Shown here piece by piece: positions 1-11,295 of a DNA stretch of 64,000 nt. The translations under genes and the position numbers were made by a program. The notes under the pieces are model-generated. The model saw only the letters and a list, made by a program, of their open reading frames with translations. It was not told the origin of the DNA and searched no databases. How positions within the stretch are numbered: position 1 is the stretch's first letter; each line of letters opens with the position of its first letter. Source of the DNA: Sanguinoderma infundibulare (lineage: Eukaryota > Basidiomycota > Agaricomycetes > Polyporales > Polyporaceae); the NCBI GenBank assembly GCA_032821775.1, contig JAVLRN010000010.1, forward strand, positions 1,240,001-1,304,000, given 5' to 3'.

Positions 1-1026
1 CCTTACCTGGCGTCCTTGACCCCAATGGATACAGGCAGAATTACCTTAGGATGGATGTATCTCTGCACGTTCATCTGGGGTGTCTCAGATGTGCCACTGT
101 TTACTACACGTGAGACCGTTCGGCGGTAAGATGCTTCTTCACAAATTGCCATATTCTTTATCGCGCATACAGTATCTAATTGCATACCTCACAGGATATT
201 CTCCTTTCTTCTCGGCTATCTGTGATAAGTCGGGAATGTTTTGCAACGTTTTGCGGCTCACAAGTTGCACACAAGACCACTGTTACGCAAATTTTCGAGG
301 AAGCGCCCATCCCTGAAGTCGTGTATCCGTATAGCACGAGGTCCTTTGTTGCCATCACCTGCGGATTGGATTCCATCAATATGAGGAACATCAGCAGTGG
401 CACCTCCAACCGCATTGGCCAGTATGCACCGCTACAACACGTGTAGCATCTTGGCCACCCACTCTTCCGATTGTCCGATTATAGAAAGCACCCCTCCTTG
501 TAATCACCATGCTACTCACCTCCTCCTTCACCCATCCTCCAATCTGCGGCTCTTGCGTCCTTCCGCTTGTAGAATAACACAAAGGTATCCCGGTGCCGTC
601 GAGGTGAAGCTGCGGCGTTTCCATGATGTCTAATCTTCTCTCTTGCCTCTTCCACAGGTCTCCACACCAATAGTGAAAGCAAGTACGCAACAGGCAGCCA
701 CAGGAACTAACAGGATTGTGACTTCGTACGCTATGGCCTTCCTCCCACTGGGAACTCCGCTCCTCCTGGGCCACTTGCCTCTGCGTAAGCTTCCGATTTC
801 GAAGCCCTGGGCAACAACCATGCGATCCGGCCACCCTGCTTTTGTTGGCTTGCTTTGAAGCCAACGTCTTGAAAAACGGTCGCTTGGCCGCTTTGCCTGT
901 CGCCTGGCCGCTTTGTCTGTCGCCATCCACCGCCTTCCTCCATTCTGTCCACTGCACCGCCTGGACGCTTTGCCCTCCCTCGCGCTTGCACACCACGCGA
1001 GCCTTTGTTCAGCTCGGGTATACAAG
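1..1026. other. No supported gene; upstream region of kinase gene
   Basis: No reading frame here has splice-joined or family-like protein sequence. On the minus strand a frame around 630-760 encodes a short hydrophobic stretch that could be one membrane segment, but no exon chain could be built around it. Just upstream of the kinase start there is a two-copy tandem repeat with a 20-bp period (885-924). The last part is presumably the promoter and 5' UTR of the kinase at 1027. Confidence 0.4.
885..924. repeat. Two-copy 20-bp tandem repeat
   Basis: Two adjacent copies of a 19-base unit (beginning TGGCCGCTTTG and ending CTGTCGC) are separated by one C, with a single C/T difference. The repeat lies about 100 bp upstream of the likely kinase start, within the 5' UTR or promoter. 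Confidence 0.75.
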
Positions 1027-3987
1027 ATGCCCACCTCCCTCCCTCAGGCAGCAAGCCCACCCGACCCGACCGATTCAAAGTCCAAGTCCAAGAGCAAAGA
1101 GAAGGTGACCACCAACCGCGCCACTTCGCCAGCCTCCTCCCGCTCCCGGGTACCGACTACTGCACCCCGACCCACGCGTCCTCCAACGCCAAGGCCGCCT
1201 GCCCTGACCACCATCGGCAAACCAAAGCCAAGGGCGGTCCCGAAGCCTCTCAAGCTCGCGCTTCCGAATCTCAAGCCCAAGCCCAAGTCCGGCTCCGACA
1301 TGCGTCCAGACGCGTCCAAGGGGGCAGGTTCCGCCATCTATGCCGCCTCCTCGCCTCCGCTGAAACCGATCTCACCGTCGTCGCATCGCCTCTCGTTCTC
1401 GTCGATGATCGCTGAGGTCGGCGTCGACGCCGACACCAAGCGTACGGTGCGATTCGTCGACGCCGAAATCAAGCGTGCGGTGCGATTCCAAGAAGCCTCC
1501 GCTCGCCAGGAACCTTCAGGCTATCTCAGTTCATCATCAGCGGTGAAGAACAAGAATGCCGAGTACGTCAATGATACGCAGGGCGTACGCGGCCGGGAGC
1601 GTCCCGTCCTCGTCCCCGCTCCCGCCCCCACTCCTGTTCCGATCTACGCGCCCGCTCCCGTACCTATTCCCCTGCCTGGCTCGCGTTCTCCGCGCCCTCT
1701 GCCAGTGGTGCCGCGCCGGACGCCATCCGTGATTTACGTCCCGGCGACGCTTACGCCCTCATCACCGTCTCTTTCCCTGTCCCGGGCAGCAAGCCGCGAG
1801 CATCTCTCACAGAAGAGCGCACGCGAATGCGCAGCGGCGGCCCCGCCCACACCTCCACGAACTGATTCTGCGCAGTCGCAGAAGCAGCCCGCGCCCGGAC
1901 CTACCGGGCCGTTTAGGCTTTTGCGGGTGCTCGAGAAGGGCACGTTCACCCGGTCGTACGCGGCGCAGGAAGTCGGATCAGGGCGCCTCGTCTGCGCGCG
2001 CATCGCGCGGAAGGACAAGATACGGGACGAGGCCAAGGTCAAGCGCGGCTTGCTCGTCGAGAAGCGGGCATACGAGAGGATCGCGGCGGTCGCCCCGAGG
2101 GACCGCGCGTACTTGATGGAGCTGTTCGGCCTCCTGCAGGACGAGGACCGGGTTGTGTACCTCATGGTGAGTGCCTGACGGCTCATTACCGTCTCCCCTC
2201 AGGCTCGTGCGTGTCGCGGCGCATGCTGACGATTCATTCTCGCCCATGTGTGTCTCGTATGCAGCCCTTGATGGAGGGCGACCTCGTCGACGTCTCGAGG
2301 GCCGTCGCGTGGCGCGGAGGTGTGGATCGGGCCTTGGCTCGGCGGTGGGTCGCGCAGCTGGTGAGTGTCCATCCTCCTTTCGTTCTCTTCTTTCCATCTT
2401 CCCACCGTAATTAAGGTCGCCCCTTGACTGACGGCATGGCGTACCGCCTTGACTATAAAACCTCCTTTCCGTCCTGTGATCCGCGCTCTTCTGCAACGGG
2501 CGCGACGCCGAGCGCTTAGCGTGCATGTCATGTTGTCTATCATGAGGCTCACGTCACGCTTTATCTTTTTGTCGTGGTTTGGCGCAGGCTCTCGGAATAG
2601 ACGCGCTCCACAAGATGGGGATCATCCACCGCGACCTCAAGCCGGAGAACATCCTCATCGACAAGTCGAACCCACGGGACATGGACGTGCGCATCGCCGA
2701 CTTCAACGCGGCCTACCTTGCGCACGGACCGCTGGAGGACGGAACGTCGTACGTGCGTGACAGGATCGGGAGCGAGCCGTACATGGCGTGGGAGGTCGAC
2801 AAGGGCTGGTGGTACGGGAAGATGGTCGACTGGTGGGCGCTGGGATGTATCGCGTTCGACTTGCTTACGAATTCGGTGAGTACTCGTGATCCTGTGACAA
2901 TCTCCTTTTTGCTCCGTCGCGCTTTCCCCTGGTTGTGCTACGAGGAAGTTTGCGGCCTCGACTGTGTTGCGGGCGATGTACAAGGACTGACGTGATTCCC
3001 ACAGGTCCTGTTCGAAGGACATTCCGACAGGCAACAATATGTGTGGTGGGACCGCAGGATGGACGGAATGTCGTATGCAGCCTACTGCGGCGGGGGCAAG
3101 CTTACAGACGCAGAAGCCGACTTCATCGATGGAGTACGTGTGTCTTTCCTCACCCCCAAACCCTCCTCTCTCTCTGGCGTGTAATGAATGAAGTCAGTGC
3201 TCACACGACTCGGCTCTCTTCGGTTCAATGTGCAGCTCGTCGCTGTGCGCCCGTCCTCGCGCTTCCAACTGCGCCACATCCGGCATCACAACTTCTTCCT
3301 AGACGAACAGAACCAGTGCGTATTCCCGATCTAGCTTTCCCGCACCTTCTTCTCGAGCGGGGAGGGCAGGCTCTAGCCTCTCTACACGTACAAGGACAAT
3401 AACTAACAGTACCCGCGTTCCTTCGCGCCTTCCCTTCCAGCGTCAACGTTTTCGATGAGCTCCTTCGCGAACTTCCCATGGACCTCCTGACTGGTAAGTT
3501 CTCCTCCACGCGGCTACTAAACGCCCACTCCATTTCCTGCAACGTACTGATGTGCTATCTGCTCTTCCCCATTCACTGCCCGTTCAACACGTCTGCTCTA
3601 ACTGTCGACTGGACGCGATTACCGATCCCCGTATTAAACCCACTCCAACGGCATGTGGCGTACGGCGTGATCTCCCTCCTTCCCCCGCGTCTTCCTCGTC
3701 TTCGTCTTCGTCTCGCCGGCGATATCATTCCACCAGCGTGCCCATCAGACGATTCCCCATCGCGCTCTGTCAAGGTGGACGACAGCCTGAAGGACGAGCC
3801 GCTCGTGCGCCTCGTCTTCCAAGGGGGCGACCGTCTGTCGCTCCTCGCGCCTGGCTCCGAGCACAACCTTCGCCGCCGCTACAGCCCAGAGCCGGGCAGG
3901 TCGGTGGAGTACGTGTACGTGCCCGAGATCGACGACCCGTTCGCCGGGTTCGACTGGCTGAACCCGCGCGGGCCGTGGCGGGCGTGA
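1027..3987 (+). CDS. Divergent AGC-type Ser/Thr protein kinase-like protein
   Basis: A multi-exon gene with a proline/serine-rich N-terminal region of about 295 residues followed by a kinase domain. Exons seen: 1027-2166, 2265-2360, 2588-2875, 3005-3132, then shorter exons to the stop at 3987; all checked joins keep frame. Visible motifs are a weak glycine loop (LEKGTF), the alpha-C Glu in VEKRAYERI, the catalytic loop HRDLKPEN, and a DFN in place of DFG. The APE region reads SEPYMAWEV, and DWWALGCIAF follows. DFN is typical of YANK/STK32 kinases. A tail resembling the AGC C-terminal end (RPSSRFQ, HHNFF) follows. The position aligned with the VAIK lysine is arginine (LVCARIARK), so activity is doubtful. 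I chose MPTSLP as the start because the preceding in-frame sequence looks like 5' UTR. The exon borders after 3300 are the least certain. Confidence 0.75.
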
Positions 3988-6875
3988 GCTTCTCGGGTGA
4001 GAGCGTCTCGCGGGTGGAGCTTTCGAAGGGTGTGTCCCCCTTGTTCCATATCTATTCGCCTATTTTCCTATTCGAGTCCTTGAGCTTCGCCGCGGGGTTA
4101 CGACTTTGTCGTGGAGCCCGAAGCTCGGTGATTCGATGGAGGTATTTATTCGTCTTGCTGTTGTATTTCCGCCAAAGTGTCGTTTTTTGTCGTTGTATTA
4201 CTGTGTCGCCGGCATCTAATTCCCAGACTTCATGCCTGCTCCCCGCTCTTCATCTCGCACATAGGGCGTGATTTCATGGTTTGGGCCCCGGCGCTGCCTT
4301 TTCGCCGGACGTACCCGTGTTCGAAGAAGCCCTGTACGGGGACCTAACATAATTGAAGATGACGGCAAGCGTAGAAGGTCCATGGGCCGCCCAGTCAGCT
4401 CTCATGGCGCCAAACCGTCAGCGGTTTGCCTTCTAGCGCGAAAGTCTACTTAGGCCTTGACTGCGTTTCCCACATTCAAAGTCCCAGAGATCACGCCCTG
4501 TTAGCGTACGAGCAGGAATCCTCGACTTCCGCACCGCGCATGCCTAATGACTGCGTGTTCGGGGGTCTTGATACGAAACCATCGGCTTCCAGCATTTACG
4601 AGTCTTCAACATCGTACGTCCAAAGACCGGTGGTCGTGGGGCCCAGGATCACCTGTGCCTGTAACACGCGTGAGTACCCACGAGCGCGCGAATGGAGAAG
4701 CGCATGTGGCTTGCAAGAGCTCACCGTCTGGCCAGACCGTTATTTGCACCGCGCATCGCTGATAGATGGCGTCGTGCTTCTCAGGCGCGCGGACCCGAAA
4801 TGTGGTGCGGAACGCGGGAGTTCGCTGGCCGCAGACCGGCTTCTTGAAGGTTACTTGGTGGGAAGGGAACAGGAGTTCAGTACACGCGAGGCACGAAAAT
4901 GCGGTCATGATATATGATGTCCTCCGCGTTCGTCATCATGCGGGAGAGGCCGCCCACAGACCCTGGTCGGAAACATTCAATCTCGAGATTCGTATGATTG
5001 GCGGCCCAATACGGCGAGTCGGCGAAGGGCGGGCAACGAGCGTCGCGCCAGGTTTCCGCAAAGGGCACCAGATCTCCCATGCCCGCCGAGCGCGCGCGAC
5101 AGGGCTGATGCGGTTCAACGCTGAACCTGTCGAGCGAAAGATGGCGAGAATCAGCAAGAATCTCGACTCGGACGTGCGCAGACGACGTACCCTTGTTCCT
5201 TGTTCGGGGTGGCACGACGTGTGTTGGAACTTGGACGTCCACCCCACCTTGAAGCCACAGGCCACAGTTTTCTTGAAGCATTCCTGCATCCATAATGAAG
5301 GTTCGAAGAGCGCCACAAGGACGCAAGCCCTGACGGCGAGGTCCATTCGATCCTGCGTTCGCCGCGCGAAGGACCACGACCGCCGCTTCAGTCGCCCGCA
5401 GAACGACGTTCTCGCGCCGCTCTCGCGGCCTCGCGAGTACACGATTGGTCGGGGAGGTTCAGACCCCAGCTGTTGTTCCCAGTGCTCCGTGATGGTATCG
5501 CCTCAGTAAGCCCGCTGGCGTCCCATCTCAAGAGTCGAGGTCTAGGTACTCGCAATAGTCGAGCCTGGGAGCCGGATCTGGATCATCCGGACCTGCCGTT
5601 CCGGCGAATGTCGCCACAGGTGGGTGCGAGTACGCTCAGGATAGTCTTGTGCTAAATCGTCCTTCAATTCGATGTCGCTCGAGTCTCACCAGCATGAATC
5701 GTGGACGTCGATGACAGGTTGTCGAGGAGAGCTTGGTGCAATGGACCCTGCAAATATCCGGAGCCGGACAAGGCCGTCCGCTAACGCTGAATGTCGAGAT
5801 TGGCGCATCATATTGACAGCCGACAGCGATGCATCTCTTGCTTCCGCGCACCTGCACACCCTGTTCGAGGGGTCGACGAGGGCTGAAGGTTGTCGCCCGG
5901 AGGCCGACCAGTCCGACCTTACCGGCGGAGGTTCCTTCGCGCGTGTTACGCGTCGATGGTCGAACTGGTAGCGGGAACCGGGGATCCCACCAAGTCCCTC
6001 CATTGAAGTCCTGGACCTAAGACGCGAGGATCCGGGTGGCCATGCGCAATATGGGGGAGAAGTGTTTAGATGCTAACACAAGAAGACAGGAATGCTTGAT
6101 ACGGCGTTATTGGAGTCGTTCATTAGACGATTGAGATGGCGGATGGACAAAGACAAGGAGGATTGAGCTATCAGATGGTACGGAGTTTTGCTGTTTATGG
6201 CAGACGACGGCCAGGGGAGTGGTCAGGCGCAATTCGGCTTTTGGGCAGCGCTGAGATCGGGGAGCGAGATCTGGGGCGATAGACGACATGAGATCTGGAC
6301 GATTGGCGTCGGGAATTGTCGGGGGCAGGCATTTCACCGCCAACAGTCACCCAGGCTCGGCCGAGAGCAAGCGCGGATGGAAGGCAAAGGGTCGGGTAAG
6401 CTGTGGGCGGGCTGGTAAATTAACGGGAATTAGGGCTGGGGTCCCTGCGATGCCGTGTAAGGGAGGGGCGTCGCGTGAGGGAGGGGCTTCCCTTCACATC
6501 CACTCGCCTTTCCCCGAGACGCAGCGACGGCATCTGGAGACGGTCAGGCGGGGCGAAACACATGGACATATTTCGCGTCCTCGTCCACCCTTGAGCTTGT
6601 CACAAAGCCTATGTCCGGCGTCCCAGCGTCTCGGGTGGTTCGAATCCTTAAAGGACTTCAACTTCGCCCTCCCGCGCTCTCGTTTCTCCTTCTCTCCTTC
6701 CCGCCAGGCTCCCCGTTTGTCACTCGCTGCTTGCATGGAATCTCATCCGCCATAGGCACACTCCTTACTGCTCCTCTCTCCGTGACACATCTGCGCAACG
6801 TCCTGCTTCCTCTCGCTACCTCGACTTGCCATCGCTGATTCTCGGTCACTCAACCTCGCCTGCCTAGCCATCACC
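3988..6875. other. 2.9-kb stretch without a supported gene
   Basis: Long open frames exist on both strands (for example 4766-5509 plus and 4877-5442 minus), but none shows a domain, consistent splicing or neighbour support. The minus-strand frame ending at 4877 reads fairly like protein, so an unrecognised or decayed gene is possible. The stretch from about 6490 to 6875 is pyrimidine-rich and is probably the promoter and 5' UTR of the next gene. Confidence 0.4.
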
Positions 6876-9800
6876 ATGCCTTCCGCCCCGTCCGCATCGC
6901 CTGGTCGCACACGCGCGCGATCGCGTACGTCCGACTTCTCTGATTTCCTCCGGGGCCGACACGACACCAAGGTAACGAGCATGGACTCTCCATCTCGTCC
7001 CCCTCCCTCCCAGATCCCTCCGGTTCCGCGCCTCAGTCCATCTGCCCCTGAGCCAGCGCCAGTCACCCCACCAAAACCCAAATCCAAGTTCGGATTCCTT
7101 GGTCGCAAGCGGAAGCAAAGCTTTTCCCCGTCCTCCCTCTTAGCAGACGCGTCTGCTGCCTCGGCGGCGGTCGCATCCGTAGCTGCACACGGCAATGGGA
7201 ACGCGGCTGGGACACGGCGGGAGCCTGACGGAAAGCAGGTACCACCGGTGTCTGCTGAACGCGATGGCGGGAATCAACCGATAGGCGTTGGGTAAGCTTC
7301 AATTTTGCTTCCGTCCCCACCCTCTCCCGAACATTTGGCTACGTCGTTCCTTCGCAATATCGCGGTCCGAGAGGAACGCATGTGCACCGATCGTGTCTTT
7401 TTGTCTTTTCGCTTCTGACCGCTCGCACGTTGTCAATTTATCTCGGAGCGTTTCTTCATCGAATCCATCGAAGTCGAAGCGTTGACGAATGGGTCGAGTT
7501 GATTGTACTTGCCCGAATGGGATAACGCTCATTTAGTCCGCTTGACGCTCACGGTGGCCAATTTCCCGGACGCCGGCAAGGGTTCTCAGCGTACTTGTCC
7601 CGGATTGTGTGCGATGGGCATCGAGTGCTGCCCAGGACTGTCCTTGGGAGCCCTGCTGTGCGCAATCACTGTGCTGTCGGTGGCGCCACCTTGAAAGCGG
7701 TTGATAGCCTCGTGGCATAGCATCCGTGATCGGCGTAGTATATCTCTGATTTTATCGATTTGCTTCCGAAGGAGGAAACCAACGTACTTCTTACGTCCCG
7801 CCACTGCTCTCCTCCAGACTGTCTGCTTCTTGACATAGCCAGACATACAAGCTAACTTTTCCATTTTGATCCTGATTGAACAGACCAAGCATACGCCCCG
7901 CGCAGGCCAGTGGGCAACAACGCGTTCTTCCATCAGGCATCCCGGTTCCCCAATCTGCGTCTACTTCGCCTCGTTCAAACGGCGCACCTAACCCCAACAC
8001 ACACTTCTCGCCCTATGGCCCAACGCCCAATCTTGTTCACAACTTGCATAAGCAGAAGGCTTCGTTTGAGTCGACGAGACGGAGCACCGAGAGCCGTTCG
8101 TCGGCCAGGCCAATCATCACTGTTTCTCCGCCGCATAACAGCATCCACGATGGCGATCATGCGTATACTGCCCCGCGCTCTGCACCCCTGCCTTCTGGAC
8201 AGCAGTCGTCCCAACGCTCCCAGACCTCGCTCCCGACTCCGGCGGCTAGCGATCCCGAATCTCCAACCTCGGCAGACATTCCCAGCCCGAGGAACTCCAC
8301 CCACTCTACCGCTCAGTCCGTTGTTCCGCTGTCCCAATTTCCCGATGATCAGTTACAGTCGACTACTTCTTTCAAGGAAGAAACCCTCCTCCGGAAGAAC
8401 CACTTCGACATTGACGACGCTCAGCCTCGTCGTGGCACTGTGTCTCTTACGAATAACCATCCGGCCCCTGCCACCGTAGGGTTTCCGCCCAGTCGTACGG
8501 AGAGAAGGCACGTCAGTGTCATGCAGCTCAGTCGGCTTAAAAAGGAGATCATCGCTACCGCTCCGAAAATTCGCAAGATGCCCTCGGACTCTAGCTCGAT
8601 CGGTGGCCAGAGAGACCTTTCCCTGAACCTGGGCCGCAGCCATACTATCTCCATTTCACCCCCGCGAACGCCCCACTCTGACGAGCAAGCCCAGGCACGG
8701 GGTTCAAGTCCGCTTTTGCAGCAGTCGGCGGGAAAGAGAGTCCCCCCTCCTCTCAAGCGCACCTGGCATACACCTCCGATGACGGGTCCGCCGAAGGAGC
8801 CCCTTCCATCGCCCCCTGCCAGCGCGGCGCGGGCGACACCAACGCCTACCACCTCTGACTCTTTCCGCACAGCTCCTCCGTCCCCCGTCACCCCTCTCAG
8901 CCCACGCCGCACCCTTCCCCCACTAGTTCCTCCGAAAGAAATTACCCTGCCTTCAATCGCTCGTGCTCAAGGTCCGATGTCCCCCGATTCTCTCACCAGC
9001 ATCAACCTCAGCGTCCCGCCGTCCCCTGCCCGCAGTCTCTCTGACGGAGAAACCGACCGCGATCCCCCCTCTTCTCAACCATCACCGCGCACACCAGTCC
9101 GCGAGGATCCCGCGCGGAGGGTGCTCGCGGACGAAAACGCGACATCTCGGGAGCTTCGCGACGCTCTTCAGCACCAAGTCGACAAGTACAAGCGTCTCTC
9201 CTCGTACCTCCTCAGCCTCACCGAGCGACATGCGCTCGAGCGCGCGGAGCTGATGACGAAAATTGAGTCGCTCGAGCAGGAAAAGGAGCGGCGCGAACGC
9301 GAGCTCAAGGGCCTCAAGTGGCTTGTCGCACACTCGGGAGCGCGGGATCCGCCCGCGCGGTCGGATAGCGGCGTCATGCCCGGCACGCGGTTCGCGAAGT
9401 GCAAGGCGCCCCCGCGCGACGTGTCCTGGGGCACAGTGGCGTCACGCAGCATCGCAATGAGCGTGGGCACTCTTGGAGCCGACGGACGTGTGTCGATTGA
9501 CAGTCCGGCGGAGAGCGTGGAGGAGGGCCTGGTCGAGCTGCAGACGACAATCTCGGAGTTCATCGTCCCGGAGCCGGAGAGGGCGCAGGTATTGCAGCCG
9601 CCTAGCGTGAGTGCCGAACCGAGTTCAGCGACGGACGCGCGCTCTGGCGCGGGTGCAAGGCGGCGGATGCGGAGCAATACGATGCCAAATCGGATTTGGG
9701 GCGCCTCCGCGCCCTCGTCCGCGCAGGCTCCAAGTACAGCGGCGTCGAAGATCGCGCAGAGTACGAAGGTGGCGAGGCGTACGAGCTCGCCCGTCCTCCC

Positions 9801-10317
9801 TTGCTCTGGTGCGCCCAGCACGCTCGCGAAGTGTCAGAGCGTGTCGATTCCGGCTTCTGGTGGGGCCGGACTCGGGTTTGGGATGGGCCTTGATGGAGCG
9901 TCTTCCCCAAAGTCGTTCTCGCGCTCGCCGAGCCCGGACAACCGCGTCGACCTGCACGCGCGGTCCGACAGTTCGACGTTGTCGTCCCTTCCTTCGCTCT
10001 CCACCATCCACTCGTCCGCTTCGTCCGCGCTCTCGTCCATTCCTGAGACTCCCCGGACGGACGTCGGCGCACCCGCCAACGAGAAGGACAAGGAGGAGCG
10101 TGTGTTTGGCGCGAAAAGGCTCTCGACGTCCTCCACGTCGTCTTCTGGATCCGGCATCTCTGGTGGGAGCTCGCGGGTCAGCGTGTCGCCGTCGATCGCC
10201 CAGGTTTTGGACAAAACGAAGTCGAAGATCCCGTCCGGCCCGAGCTTGCGTCGCCAGCCGGAGATGGAGGCGATTCTGCGGAGGCTGCGTGCCTTCGGGC
10301 AGGATCGTTCTCCGTGA
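6876..10317 (+). CDS. Large Ser/Pro-rich coiled-coil protein of unknown function
   Basis: Two exons, 6876-7291 and 7884-10317, join in frame (GG then A) to give about 949 residues. Most of the protein is low-complexity and rich in Ser, Pro, Thr and Arg. Many SP/TP sites could be phosphorylated by proline-directed kinases. Around residues 560-625 there is a charged, heptad-like segment (LQHQVDKYKRLSSYLLS, then EREL repeats) that is a likely coiled coil, ending in GLKWLV. A second Ser-rich tail follows, finishing with a basic segment. I recognise no catalytic domain; a cytoskeletal or polarity scaffold is only a guess. The 592-bp intron is far longer than the other introns in this window and may hold a further exon. 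The start ATG follows a pyrimidine-rich leader. Confidence 0.7.
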
Positions 10318-11295
10318 TATCTTCGTTGTCGGTCAGTGTCTTGGAAACTCGCTTGGTTTTTCGGACCTCATGTCTCTTCCGCGTCCACGCTCCTTACGCT
10401 CACTTCCTCCTCGTCATCGTCATCACATTCGTTAACATCTCGCATCATCTCGCCCTTCATCGTGTGTCACCTTATCCTCTCCGTACTTTCTAATGTCCCT
10501 ACCCTACGAGCTCGCACAAAAACAGGCTGGATCGTACATCCATGGCGGCCGTAGTCGCGCAAGATACGATATCCATCTGCGCCGCCGCGCTAATGCCCGC
10601 AAGTATTACACCCGCTATTTGCATTTTTACGCTTTCGAGCTAGGTTATATAGTCCACGATACCGCACCCTCGTCGCTCTTTAGTCTCTCATCTCCTCGCA
10701 TCTGCATTCGCGTTCGATCTGTTTTTCAAGTTCTCCCCATCGTCATTCCTCGCCTCCCTTCCGCCTCATCTTCGTCCTCTCCTACCCTCACCCCGCCACA
10801 CACGCACCGCACTGCACCCCAGCATCTGCACCTCGCACTTACCGCACCCGTCCGCTCGCTGATAAGGACCGCATCTGTACCGTTTGTCACCGTCGACATT
10901 GTTCTCGCTCCCTCCGTTCGCGATCCGCACACGCACCGCATCCCGCATCGTTCTTTAGAGAAGCATCAAGCTGTACTTGTGATTGTAATATATATGTCTT
11001 TGGAAACTTCCTCCTGCCGTGACCGCGCGTCGTTTCGGGATCCCTAGACGAGTTTGTTTCACACTCTGAGAACAAGACTGTTGGAAAGTCTGGCGCTATG
11101 TGAGGAAAACATTTCGGGAGGGCGATTGGCACAAGACTGATAAGGCCCTAACATCAAACAAGGACCTGGTAACACTACAGACCAGAAAAACGTTACCGCA
11201 GGTGACGCCGATTACATCTTTAACCGAGGAGGTGTCACTGATAAGTCCAGGAAGGAGGGACCGGGGGCTGTACTTACGGGATTCATCCTCGCCCA
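10318..11295. other. Intergenic region between convergent genes
   Basis: The region holds the 3' flanks of the coiled-coil gene (+) and the F-box gene (-). It is pyrimidine-rich from about 10,400 to 10,960 on the plus strand. No gene, RNA or repeat was recognised. Confidence 0.5.

Noticed and set aside
391..996. 201-codon minus-strand frame at the left end
   Set aside because: No domain, no plausible splice chain and low-complexity Gly/Arg/Lys composition; a single hydrophobic stretch in a neighbouring frame is not enough.
4766..5509. 247-codon plus-strand frame
   Set aside because: No domain, no TATA or leader, and a minus-strand frame of similar length overlaps it; neither can be preferred.
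6580..6665. Possible tRNA gene, from a GGTTCGAATCC motif near 6638
   Set aside because: The motif matches a tRNA B box, but no A box or acceptor-stem pairing is found at the right distance.
9168..9821. Long minus-strand frame under the coiled-coil protein gene
   Set aside because: It mirrors a GC-rich coding exon that has a consistent plus-strand splice join and coiled-coil pattern.
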